Assembly (NCBI RefSeq): GCF_000372725.1
Contig: NW_005198979.1
Coordinates: 59,004-79,305 of the forward strand
DNA length: 20,302 nucleotides
Direction of reading: 5' to 3'
DNA from: Emiliania huxleyi CCMP1516
Taxonomy: Eukaryota > Haptophyta > Isochrysidales > Noelaerhabdaceae
Shown here in pieces: positions 6,995-16,006 of the stretch. The notes beneath the pieces are model-generated. The model was not told the DNA's origin. It saw only the letters and a program-made list of their open reading frames with translations, and made no database searches. The first letter of the stretch is position 1. Every line of letters begins with the position of its first letter. The position numbers and the translations under genes were made by a program.

Positions 6995-8003
6995 GGTGAG
7001 AGCGAATGGCGCGGTTCACGCCTCGCACAACAGAGAGAGAGATGCGCTCTGCATGGTGGGACATAAAAGAAAGCGAGTACTTGGGCGAGTAGGCCGTGCG
7101 GTCGACGCTGCCGCGCGCGGCTTTGCGCGCGAGGCGGCGCAGCTTGAGAACGGCGGTGGGCGAGAAGCCGCCGCCGAACGTCTCGTGGAGCAGCAGGTTG
7201 AAGTTGTTGCGCTTGACAAAGATCGCGTCGTGGTAGAAACCGCGATGCGCCTTGACGTAGCCGTGGCCGTTCTTGTGGGAGAAGGGTTGGCCGGGCTGCC
7301 CGCGCGCCTTGCAGCCCATGTTTAGGCGGCGGGCCTTCTCTTCGGTGTTGCCGAAGGCGTAGGAGTGGCCAACGGAGGCGGGCGTGCCGCCGCTCGAGGC
7401 GTTGCCAACGCCCGCCGAGGAGGTCTTGAGGAGGGGCGTCCAGAGCTTGACTTCATTCACCTCATCGCACCCTCCCGGGCCAGCGTGGGGTTCCGCGAGG
7501 TCGACCTTGTACCCCTCGTTGTACTGCCGGGTGAGCTCTGGTTTCTCCTTGTCACCGTGCACGACCGGCGCGTTGGCCGGGGCGCGCATCGCGTCCGCCC
7601 AGGCGGCGAGGACGCCGTCGTGGGGCCGCCGGTGGTGGGCCTTGTTGTAAAGGTAGTCGCCGAAGAAATCGACTGGCATGCCCCGCTCGAGCGCGACCCG
7701 AAGGGTGGGAAGCGCCACGGAGAGCCAAAGGCCGAGCTTCCGCTGGAGCTCGTCCTGGAGGGCGTCGGAGGAGAGGGCGGTGGCGTACGTGCCGTCGACA
7801 CGGACATCGAGGGCTTTGCCGGCGAAAGGCGTTGAGGCGGAGACGAAGCGCGAGGCTTCGCGGTTGTTGACGGCGCTGTCTCCGAGGGACGGGTTGTTCT
7901 TGACGTGCACGTCCCGCGCCTTGACGAGCTCTTGGTGTTTGTTGTAGGTAGGTAGGTAGGTAGGGGCACCGCAGGGGCCGTCCAGGTTTTTGCAGAATTT
8001 CAT
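6960..8003 (-). CDS. Retroelement-associated protein with PD-(D/E)XK-like signature
   Basis: The minus frame is open from a stop near 8118; the first ATG is at 8003-8001, giving 347 residues. The middle reads YNEGYKVDLAEPH, then CDEVNEVKLWTPLLKTSSAG. The E-x-K after an upstream acidic residue resembles the core of PD-(D/E)XK nucleases. The next part (TPASVGHSYAFGNTEEKARR, GCKARGQPGQPF, GHGYVKAHRGFYHDAIF, SFMSHHAERISLSVV) matches a block I associate with the C-terminal region of algal retroelement polyproteins and their orphan copies; this is recollection of a pattern, not a search. The 5' end lies inside the inverted repeat at 8000-8023 and the last codons lie in the dispersed repeat at 6917. 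A (GTAG)n microsatellite encodes PTYLPTY. It is probably a 5'-truncated element. Confidence 0.5.
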   Translation of the reverse strand: MKFCKNLDGPCGAPTYLPTYNKHQELVKARDVHVKNNPSLGDSAVNNREASRFVSASTPFAGKALDVRVDGTYATALSSDALQDELQRKLGLWLSVALPTLRVALERGMPVDFFGDYLYNKAHHRRPHDGVLAAWADAMRAPANAPVVHGDKEKPELTRQYNEGYKVDLAEPHAGPGGCDEVNEVKLWTPLLKTSSAGVGNASSGGTPASVGHSYAFGNTEEKARRLNMGCKARGQPGQPFSHKNGHGYVKAHRGFYHDAIFVKRNNFNLLLHETFGGGFSPTAVLKLRRLARKAARGSVDRTAYSPKYSLSFMSHHAERISLSVVRGVNRAIRSHLATLSARLARA

Positions 8004-8023
8004 GACGTACGGGCCAAGCAAAA
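8000..8023 (-). repeat. 24-bp inverted repeat, right arm
   Basis: Exact reverse complement of 6559-6582, followed by A-rich sequence and AGAAT (ATTCTT is outside the left arm too). No convincing target duplication was found next to the arms. Confidence 0.8.
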
Positions 8024-8123
8024 AAAGAATACACCTGTACTGGCCGCAAGAGTACCGGCCTCCCTGCGGCCCCTCTGCGCCGGGGAGGCGTTTTGGACGC
8101 AAGCGTCCGTCGCCTTTTTAAAA

Positions 8124-8538
8124 TCGGAAGAAGGCAAGCGCGAGGCAGCGGCGAGAGGCTGCCGCTGCCGCGGCTGCCCGCGCGGCTGCTCAGGCGGCTG
8201 CTCAGGCCGCTCAGGCGGCCGCTCTCGGACGGTACAGATTGGTCAACGCTTGGTTCTACCCTCGCGGCGACTGGTATACCTTCTACTGGGACGGCAGCAC
8301 GGCCGACAGGGTCGCAAGGCGCGCTACCTACCCGACGCTCGAGCACGACAACTACGACCCCGGCCCCCTCGCAGAGCGCATCAGGCGCGACAAGCGCGAG
8401 CGGTCCGACCGCTCCTCCGACGACTCCTCCTCCGACCAAGACTCATGCGGCACCGGCTCTACTAGCGAGGCGAATGACATATTCGACACCCTCGCCGACC
8501 ATCTCGGCTACGGTTCCGACTCCGGCTCCGGCTGGTAG
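8124..8538 (+). CDS. Ala-rich / acidic ORF, possible terminal exon
   Basis: The plus frame is open from a stop near 8121 to TAG 8536-8538 with no ATG, so it can only be an exon or a fragment. It reads through a (GCTGCTCAG)-type repeat as Ala/Gln-rich sequence. It then becomes protein-like (LGRYRLVNAWFYPRGDWYTF, YWDGSTADRVARRA, YPTLEHDNYDPGPLAERIRR) and ends in a Ser/Asp-rich tail with GYGSDSGSGW. The aromatic-rich segment argues against chance, but no family is recognised. It is adjacent and divergent to the retroelement-type ORF and may be part of the same mobile unit (gag-like tail). Confidence 0.3.
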
Positions 8539-9128
8539 TCGACAAGCTGCCGAGCCCAAATCACTGTGTGTGACACATTTCTTGTTGGCTTCTAAAAATC
8601 TCTCTCAAAATCGGGGCCCACCTCCGCTCCGAGAATTTTTTGTGTGAATTTTTTTGAGGGGGCCATGGAATTTAAAGGAGAGAGATTTTTGATCTCTCAA
8701 TTTAAGGTGTTGCTGCGCAAAAGGGGCGGGGCGCGGGCGCGCGCGGCGGGCGCCGAGAGTTCTTTTTAGTGCTAGCACGCGCCAGTCCGCACCTGTGTCG
8801 AGCCTGTCTGCTGTGAGAGAGAGTTGTTTTGTTTAAATTCTTTTTGGAGACCAGACCTTTCGATGGTTCATGCTTTCTAAGTCTATCTTTCTTGCTTCAT
8901 GACACAGCTGCAAAAGGTACATGGCTCATGGGTGGGTGGGTGGGGGCGATACACATACGTCGGTGAGTGAGTGAGTGAGTATTCTTGATACGAAACCACG
9001 ACGACACACACCAGTCGACTCGCATCGGTTGCCTCCATGAACGGCGGAGCTATTCTCGCGCCCACACCACACCTGGCTCCAACGTGGACACGCCCATAGC
9101 TGGGGACACTACTAGGTCACGCATGGCA
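8539..9128. other. Intergenic, AT-richer, simple repeats
   Basis: Contains TCTAAAAATCTCTCTC (8593) and GAGAGAGATTTTTGATCTCTC (8683), echoing the GAGAGATTTTTAG motif at 6896 and its complement near 3400. Further on are (GGGT)n at 8933-8945 and (GTGA)n at 8963-8979. No gene is supported. Confidence 0.4.
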
Positions 9129-9245
9129 TCACAGAAGTTTTATCTCTGGGCCCCGAAAGGCATCTCTAGCAGTGTCGTTACACATGCCCCCTCCCCTCCT
9201 GGGCGCATGCGCCTCACGTCTCGCCAGAGCATAAGCCCTTGGCGT

Positions 9246-9430
9246 GTGGCGAGACGAGTTTTTCGCCATCGCCGCGAGCAGCAAGCCGCCCGCCGCAAAC
9301 AGCCGGAGGCCTCGCCGCGGCACTGGCTGCGCCGCGGTCCCGCACCCGTCGACGCAGCTCCCCCCGCGGAAGACCGCGCGTAGCGACGTCTTGACGATCG
9401 AGATGAGCGTGCCTGAAGCTCGCCCACCTA
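9246..9430 (-). CDS. Possible isolated exon of a membrane protein
   Basis: Within a longer minus frame, a segment reads GTLISIVKTSLRAVFRGG, then CVDGCGTAAQPVPRRGLRLF, then AAGGLLLAAMAKNSS. It has a hydrophobic helix at the end and is preceded on the minus strand by GGGCGAGCTTCAG, a plausible acceptor. The flanking parts of the frame look random. It could be one exon of a gene whose other exons I cannot see, a gene fragment, or chance. Boundaries are approximate. Confidence 0.18.
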
Positions 9431-9617
9431 CTGCCCCTGAGAGTTGGTTATTGAGTGGGATCAGCTCCCCCCCTTGGGATCGAAGCCGCCACAACCTCAC
9501 ACCCAACATCCCAGGCGGGATCAGAAGGGGACTCCACACCGGACACCGCCCGGGCACAGCCCCCCTACCCGTCGGATCGCACAGAGGGCCCCCTCGGAGC
9601 AGCCCACACACAATCAC

Positions 9618-10190
9618 GCATCGGCAGATTGAGTGCCTGAGTCAGGCAGACAGCACAGACAAGGAGAGAGGAGAGAGAGGAGAGAGAGAGAGAGAGGAGA
9701 GAGGAGAGGGTGAGGGTGTGAACACACGTGAGGAGTGGGGAGGGTGTCTGTGGTGGGCTGTAGTCCTACTACGTGGTTACAACCACGCGCCCCTCAGGAG
9801 CTTAAGGTAGAGCTGAGCGTCCCAGACGCCTCGGTGCCACCCACCGGGTGAGACCATCCGGATCTGCCTGCCGCGTCCTCCGTACGCAGCAGTCCCCGCG
9901 ATGGCCCACGGTCCTCCGTCGCCAGGTCGAACCCCCTGCCTCCCGGTTGATCCCCCAGTCCTCGTAGTCCATCATGAAATAAACTCAAAGACCCACCACA
10001 GCCTCCAGCCTCCACCTCCACCCGCGAGCCGCCACCGCTGCCGCCCGCGACGCCGCCCGCCGCGTCAGATAGCCGCGACGCGCGCACCGAGTCGAGTCGG
10101 AGAGCCGCGCCGCACCAGCAGCAGCATCTGCACCACCAGCAGCAGCACCACCACCACCACCACCACCAGAGAGAGAAGCGCACCTGCCCG

Positions 10191-10222
<32 letters not shown>

Positions 10223-10330
10223 GTCGGCTTTGTTTGCTGATGGTGCAGGCCCGACAGTGGCACAGAACGCCACCACACAGGGATTCCACAGGCACCGAAA
10301 TCGGCCAGGCGGGCTCGCTTTTTCATGCTC
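9618..10330. other. Intergenic microsatellite cluster upstream of the protease gene
   Basis: Holds (GA)n about 9661-9708, CTG/CAGCAG-type and (CCA)n tracts about 10116-10170, and (AC)n 10191-10219. A 57-codon minus frame starting at the ATG pair near 9974 was noted but not supported. No promoter elements could be named. Confidence 0.45.
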
Positions 10331-10334
10331 ACAG

Positions 10335-10433
10335 GGGAGCTCGCTTTACGCGTTTTGCTGGCACGTTTCGAGTTTTTTCCCTACCCGGTACGTGATATCA
10401 TCACCGCCAGCAAAACGCCTAAAGCGAGCTCCC
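10335..10433. promoter_or_regulatory. Large inverted repeat just upstream of the protease start codon
   Basis: Arm 10335-10362 (GGGAGCTCGCTTTACGCGTT...) pairs with 10406-10433 at 27 of 28 positions, with a 43-nt AT-richer loop. The second arm ends 15 bp before the ATG of the protease gene. It would form a strong hairpin in a 5' UTR or a cruciform in DNA. It may be regulatory or the remnant of a foldback element; function is inferred only. Confidence 0.7.
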
Positions 10434-10448
10434 AGTTGGGCATTGGCG

Positions 10449-13400
10449 ATGTTCACCACCACCCTCGTGCTCCTCCTCGCGGCCGCGACGGCCGCGCCGA
10501 CGCGCCTCGGCATTGAGCGCAAGCGACGCCTCCAAGCAGCAGTCGATTCGTGCGGGAAGAACGGAGCCGCCGGCCTCCTCGTTCACGAGTCGGCGCGATT
10601 CACGACTCAGGTATCGCCGCCTGCTCCCGCAACATCAAATACACCGATCCCGCAACTCACAATCGACCGCCCCCCGCAGGATTCGGGCACGGCCTGCGTC
10701 GCCAAGCTCGTCAAGAAACTCGACCTATATGGAGCCAACGTCGTCCAGCGCCTGCCAATGGCCCGAATGGTTGCCATCGCTCCCGTCAATACCTCCATCC
10801 TCGACAGCATTGTCCTCGATAGCGAGGTGGAGCTGGAGCCCAACTGCATCATCCAGCTCGACGACCTGCCAGCGGGGGCGCCAGTGCCAGCTCAAGCGTG
10901 GGGCATCGACCGCATCGACAGCCGCGATGGGACCGACGGCTTCTACGACGACTCCGGAGTCACCGGCTCTGGCTCCCTCGTCTACATCCTCGACACCGGC
11001 ACGCCTAGCACCGCGCCCCTCGCACCGCGCCCCTCGCACCGCGCCCCTCGCACCGCGCCCCTCGTACCGCCGTGCGGCAGGCGTCCGCATCGGCCACGTC
11101 GACTTTGGCGGCCGCGCCTTGGCCGGCTGGTCCGCTGGCTGCCCGACGGGCAGCGAGAGCTCGTGCGGCAACGACGTGTCCGGCTACGTCTACCAGGGCG
11201 TGATTGACTCCAGCTCCTCCCGCTGCAACGGCCACGGCACCCACTGCGCCTCGACCGCCGGCGGCACCACCTACGGCGTTGCAAGGGGCGCCACCATCAT
11301 CACCGTCCAGGTGCTCTCGTGCGGCGGCTCCGGCTCCTACGCCGGCGTGATGGCGGGCATCGAGTGGGCGGTCGCCGACGCGCAGAGTCGCGACCTCCCG
11401 GCGGTCCTCTCGATGTCCCTCGGCGGGGGCGGGGCGAACCGGTACGACGCCGTCATCCAGGCGGCGATGGCGGCGGGAGTCCTCACGGTTGTCGCCGCAG
11501 GGAACAACAACGGCGACGCGTGCCAGAAGTCGCCCGCGTCAACCTTGGAGGCTATCACCGTCGGCTCGACCGATATCGACGATGGTCGCTCCTCCTTCTC
11601 CAACTACGGGCCTTGCATGGACATCTTTGCGCCGGGGCGCGATATCAAGGCGGCTTGGTCCGGCTCCGACGACGCCACCAGGACAATCTCGGGTGCGCTA
11701 TACCCTTGCCCCCGACCCCAGCCTCCCGCCCCCGTCCATCCCTTTGGCCACGACGCAGGCACGTCCATGGCGACGCCGCACGCTGCTGGCGTGGCGGCGC
11801 AGATTCGGTCACTCAACCCGGCGCTCACCCCCGAGGAGGTGACGGACGCGATGCTCTGCATGTCCACCAAGGATGCAGTCACCCAGCCTCTGCCGGCGGA
11901 CACCGCCAACAAGCTGCTCTACAACAAGTTTGATGCGGCCGACGTCGCCTCGTGCCTGACCACCGGCCCGCCCAGTCCGCCGTCGCCTCCGCCGTCGCCG
12001 GGCTCACCGCCGTCGCCGCCCGCGGCGTCGCCGCCTCCGCCGTCGCCGCCAGCAGCGTCGCCGCCTCCGCCGCCTCCGCCCAGCCCCTCGCCGCCGCCGC
12101 CCGGCCCGGGCCCACCACTCACGTGCACAACCTCGTGCAGCGTGCCGGAGTATCGCACGCTGATCGCGGTTGCGCCGTCCGAGTGCCCTCCCAACGGGAT
12201 GAATTTCCTCCCGAACTGCGATTCGTGCGAGCTCACCTACGGCGCCCGCCCCCCCGCTTCCTCGCCTGCTCGTCCCTCCCCCGTCGAGCGCGCTCACTCT
12301 GGCGCCGCTGTGCCCCCATGCAGGCGACGTTTGTGAGGGCGACCGTGGAGTGTGCGGCACCGACAATTCCCTCGACAACTGCGGTGCCACAAGTCCTGCC
12401 CTCAATCAGACCCCCTACCCCAAGAAACCCGTCAACTCACCCGCCCTGATGACCGCTTGCAGGGGCCTACGACGTGTACCTCATCACCGGCAACTCCACC
12501 GTTCCGCCGCCATCAGCCGGGCCCGTGCCTCCGCCGCCTTCATCTGCCGCACCGTCGCCGTCCGCCCCGGCCCGTGCCGCCTCCGCCGTCGCCGCCAGCA
12601 GCGTCGCCGCCTCCGCCGCCTCCGCCCAGCCCCTCGCCGCCGCCGCCCGGCCCGGGCCCACCACTCACGTGCACAACCTCGTGCAGCGTGCCGGAGTATC
12701 GCACGCTGATCGCGGTTGCGCCGTCCGAGTGCCCTCCCAACGGGATGAATTTCCTCCCGAACTGCGATTCGTGCGAGCTCACCTACGGCGCCCGCCCCCC
12801 CGCTTCCTCGCCTGCTCGTCCCTCCCCCGTCGAGCGCGCTCACTCTGGCGCCGCTGTGCCCCCATGCAGGCGACGTTTGTGAGGGCGACCGTGGAGTGTG
12901 CGGCACCGACAATTCCCTCGACAACTGCGGTGCCACAAGTCCTGCCCTCAATCAGACCCCCTACCCCAAGAAACCCGTCAACTCACCCGCCCTGATGACC
13001 GCTTGCAGGGGCCTACGACGTGTACCTCATCACCGGCAACTCCACCGTTCCGCCGCCATCTGCCGGGCCCGTGCCTCCGCCGCCTTCATCTGCCGCACCG
13101 TCGCCGTCCGCCCGGCCCGTGCCTCCTCCTCCGTCGGCCTCGCCGTCGCCGTCCGCCAGACCCGTGCCGCCTCCTCCGTCGACCTCGCCGTCGCCGTCCG
13201 CCAGACCCGTGCCGCCTCCTCCGTCGGCTTCGCCGTCGCCGTCCGCCCGGCCCGTGCCGCCTCCTCCGTCGGCCTCGCCGTCGCCGTCCGCCAGACCCGT
13301 GCCGCCTCCTCCGTCGGCCTCGCCGTCGCCGTCCGCCAGACCCGTGCCGCCTCCTCCGTCGGCCTCGCCGTCGCCGTCCGCCAGACCCGTGCCGCCTCCT

Positions 13401-14074
13401 CCGTCGGCCTCGCCGTCGCCGTCCGCCCGGCCCGTGCCGCCTCCTCCGTCGGCCTCGCCGTCGCCGTCCGCCAGACCCGTGCCGCCTCCTCCGTCGCCTT
13501 CGCCGCCTCCTCCGTCCGCCTCGCCATCCCCGTGCAAGCCTTGGTGCGCAAACAATCCAAAGTGCGTGCAGCCCTCCTCTAACCCCCACTCTCCTTCCTA
13601 CGCACCTCACATGCACTTGCACCTATACCTGTGCATGTTGCATGTGCATCACCATGCACATGTGCATACACATGTTGTGTACCTCCACCTCACCGACGGC
13701 TGCACGCCAGCCAAATGCGCAGGGACAGCACCCCTCACCCTCCACCCCTCCCGGCCCTCACTCTGCAGTTCGTGGGAGAAGAAGTGCAAATGGCAGCTCA
13801 ACTGTGCGGGCTGCCCAGAGTGCGACGCTGTGACGCCGCCGCCGCCCAATTGCAAACCTTGGTGCGCGAACAATGGAAAGTGCGTGCAGCCCTTCTCTGT
13901 CTCCCACACACTCTCCTACGCACCCACTCACCTCGCATGTGTACCTCCCACTCACCGGCCAAACGCGCAAGCATTCCTCACCCCCACCCGCCTCCCGGCC
14001 CCTGTCTGTGCAGTTCGTGGGCGACGAAGTGCAAATGGCAGCGCAACTGTGCGGGCTGCCCAGAGTGCAACTAG
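10449..14074 (+). CDS. Secreted subtilisin-like serine protease (S8) with Pro-rich and Cys-module C-terminus, ten exons, one frameshift
   Basis: Inferred exons: 10449-10610, 10680-10998, 11081-11692, 11759-12241, 12324-12383, 12463-12787, 12870-12929, 13009-13561, 13769-13879, 14014-14074. Signal peptide MFTTTLVLLLAAATAA is followed by an I9-type propeptide ending near LEPNCIIQLDD. The catalytic domain is proteinase K-like: Asp in VYILDTG (10992), His in NGHGTHCAS (11233), oxyanion Asn in VAAGNNNG (11503), Ser in SGTSMATPHAAG (11764). A PPSPPPPSP linker joins two copies of a Cys module (LTCTTSCSVPEYRTLIAVAP, FLPNCDSCELTYG, CGTDNSLDNCGAYD), nine 15-residue RPVPPPPSASPSPSA-type repeats and two CKPWCANN...KCKW...CAGCPEC mini-domains. 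Three introns (from 10999, 12242, 12788) need GC donors; the rest are GT-AG. One extra C at 12565-12568 breaks the frame; without it the exons total 2,745 nt (914 residues plus stop). It probably acts extracellularly or on the cell surface. Confidence 0.85.
10999..11080 (+). other. GC-AG intron carrying a 14-bp minisatellite
   Basis: The exon must join GACACCG to GCGTCCGC to give DTGVRIGHVDFGG, the expected subtilisin sequence. That makes the intron start GCACGC and end GCGGCAG, and its 82 nt explain the frame change. Four perfect CACCGCGCCCCTCG units occupy 11009-11064. Confidence 0.8.
12030..12575 (+). repeat. 546-bp tandem duplication, unit 1
   Basis: The segment spanning proline linker, Cys module, two introns and the start of the next linker repeats at about 12576-13121 with an exact 546-bp offset and near-identity, introns included. 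The only difference noted is CCCC (12565-12568) against CCC (13111-13113). Without the extra C, the spliced unit would be 384 nt, or 128 codons. Outer limits are approximate. Confidence 0.9.
12576..13121 (+). repeat. 546-bp tandem duplication, unit 2
   Basis: Second copy of the 12030-12575 block. Its GC-AG intron is 12788-12869 and its GT-AG intron is 12930-13008. Confidence 0.9.
13111..13515 (+). repeat. 45-bp coding minisatellite (nine proline-rich repeats)
   Basis: Nine units encode RPVPPPPSASPSPSA. Units 1, 4 and 8 begin CGGCCC and the others AGACCC; 13201-13260 and 13381-13440 are almost identical, pointing to block duplication of 180 bp. Because the unit is a multiple of three and GC-rich, all six frames stay open here. 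Confidence 0.9.
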
Positions 14075-14483
14075 CGCCGGCATCTGCTCCTTTGACGTCG
14101 ATGTCCACTACTATGTCTACTATGTCTACTAGGATGTCTACTGCCTCGGGGTCGGAAACACGAAAGGACAGACGGATGTGTCTAGGTATATGTCTATACT
14201 ACACGGAAAAAACTTGACCCCGGTTACAAGGAGCGCGTGCCAATGGCCGCCTCCGTGACACACCCACCACCTGGGCCGGCCTGGGAGTTTTTCGCAAGTT
14301 TCTCCCAGCCGGCCGCCTCCTGACACGCCCACGGACCGAGCCCATCGAACAAATCCGGCGCGCCGCACTGCTTTGACCCCTGCTCGCCCCTGCTCGCCCC
14401 TGCTCGCCACTGTCGCCTCGGTTGCCGAGGCTGCCGCGCACCCGCACGCCCGCGTCGCTGCGCGACTACGAACTGCACCAGCT
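14075..14483. other. 3' flank of protease gene with TGTCTACTA repeats
   Basis: ATGTCTACT units run 14112-14142. GTCTATACTACACGG at 14192-14206 recurs at 15391-15405, where further TGTCTACTAGGATG units follow. A short CTGCTCGCCC triplication lies at 14380-14410. No gene is supported. Confidence 0.5.
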
Positions 14484-14539
14484 GGGCTCGAACCAACGAC
14501 CAAAACGTCCCCGACCCGAACGCTGCACCAACTAGGCCA
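14484..14539 (-). repeat. tRNA-like pol III promoter pair (possible SINE head)
   Basis: On the minus strand a box A (TGGCCTAGTTGG, 14539-14528) and a perfect box B (GGTTCGAGCCC, 14494-14484) lie 33 nt apart, the spacing of a tRNA gene. A T-arm GTTGG/CCAGC stem surrounds box B. The D stem is poor and neither an anticodon stem nor a matching acceptor stem forms, so it is not a functional tRNA. A tRNA-derived SINE or a tRNA relic is the likely explanation. Confidence 0.45.
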
Positions 14540-14726
14540 CGCCCCAGGCTCGATTTGCCAATGCGTACAAACTGGCCCCTCATAAACCAATATTTATCAC
14601 TTATTTGCCGAGGTCACGCGGCGCCCCCCCACGGCCAGTCTACCCTCCTATCGCGCCACTCGACGCCCCGCGGCCGCCTCTCGCCTACCGCGCTGCCCTC
14701 GCCGGCCGCCGCACCGCCCGCGCTCC

Positions 14727-14935
14727 AGCCTAACCAGCTTTCTGCTCCAGCCTAACCAGCTTTGTGCTCCAACAGCTCCAGCCTAACCAGCCCTGTGCCC
14801 CAGCCTAACCAGCAGCCTAACCAGCTCTGTGCTCCAGCCCAACCAGCTCTGTGCCCCAGCCTAACAGTACCTAACAGCTCTCCAGCCTAACCAGACAGTG
14901 CTCCAGCTCTGTGCTCCAGCTAACCGCTCTGCATC
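14727..14935. repeat. Degenerate minisatellite, GCTCCAGCCTAACCAGCT unit
   Basis: About nine imperfect copies of a roughly 20-22-bp unit (CTCCAGCCTAACCAGCTTTG). There are partial units and internal deletions. Confidence 0.8.
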
Positions 14936-16006
14936 TCGCAACACACTCATGACAGGGACAGACCAGGCGCAGGAAAAGGGAGCGGGGCCCGAATCCAAGG
15001 GACCACCCCGTCGGGCGGAAGAGCTGAGAACTCAGGTCCAGTAGGAAGGCTGCTGGCTCCTGACTCATCCCCCAAATCCCCCACCCCTGTGGCCTGAAAC
15101 CTTACCATTCCACCACCTCACACACACACCTCCCCTAGGGCTAAGCAGTGCGCGAGCCCACCCGACTTCAGGCGAGACGTCGACCACTCCTCGGGAATAG
15201 TTCTGTCAGTGGCTGCACTAGACGCCCATAGAGGCGCGCGGCGCGGGCGGATGACTAGGGGAGAAAAAGCGGAGATCCTAGCTCGCTGGGAGACGTGCGC
15301 AACCTAAAGTTGGGAATAGGGGAGAAGTGTCAGTGTGAGGGGAGGGCGTACGCCGGCGTTTCTGCCTTTGAAAACTGAACAGTTTTTTTTGTCTATACTA
15401 CACGGCTCTATGTGTCTACTAGGATGTCTACTATGTCTACTAGGATGAAATGAAAAGTACAAAAAGTTGATTTCATTACCCGGGGGCGCGCAAACGCGCT
15501 ACTGGTACTGCAGCCCCGCGCATGCAAGAGCGGCCGCACACTGCTCGGTAGACGGTACCCCCCCTGGTGCACTTCTAAGCTCATCCCTGCTGCTTCGAAC
15601 TTACTCTCACCTGACTCAGGGCGAGCCCTTCGATACATGCCCTTCTAGTGGCAGCCCTTATCAGCATGTGATCCGTCGCGGGAACTCAGGAGCTGTGGAT
15701 GGTTTCCGAGACGCCCCGTGCGCCTTGGCGTCTCAAGCTGCCAGAGCGGCGGCGGTGCACCTTGCCGACCGCCCCGCCGAGGCCGTAGGCGAACGGGGCG
15801 GGGCTCCACGAGCAGCGAGACCGAGCCTCTCCCGGCGAGCCGGGCCGCTGCGAGTGTCGCCTGCCTCTGAGGCGCGTCGAAGTCACGACTGCGCTACCTG
15901 CGCCCCCCGCACAGCCAGCAGCTGCGGCAGAGAAGCGCCGACAAGTCCACGAGCGCCTGTTCGCCGGAAGCTGCAGCCGCCAGCCTGCGGTCGTGGCGGG
16001 GAGAGC
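14936..16006. other. Intergenic / unassigned region
   Basis: Roughly 1.07 kb without a supported gene. It includes the second GTCTATACTACACGG plus TGTCTACTAGGATG cluster (15391-15447) after a T8 run. GC-rich sequence (15,560-16,006) downstream of the reductase-like gene follows. A short minus-strand peptide there (EQALVDLSALL, CRSCWLCGG) hints at an extra exon but is not supported. Confidence 0.35.

Noticed and set aside
9804..9974. 57-codon minus-strand ORF (MMDYEDWGINREAGG...)
   Set aside because: Short, Arg-rich toward the end, in a microsatellite-rich area, with no homology I can recall and no splice context.
13013..13555. Long Gly/Asp and Arg-rich frames on both strands over the proline-rich repeats
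   Set aside because: A 45-bp GC-rich unit without stops keeps every frame open; only the frame joining the Cys modules makes sense.
14484..14545. Functional tRNA gene
   Set aside because: Box A, box B and T arm are present but the acceptor and anticodon stems do not pair.
14727..14935. Interstitial telomere sequence (CCTAA units)
   Set aside because: CCTAACCAG units are spaced by 20-22 bp and never run as tandem CCCTAA.
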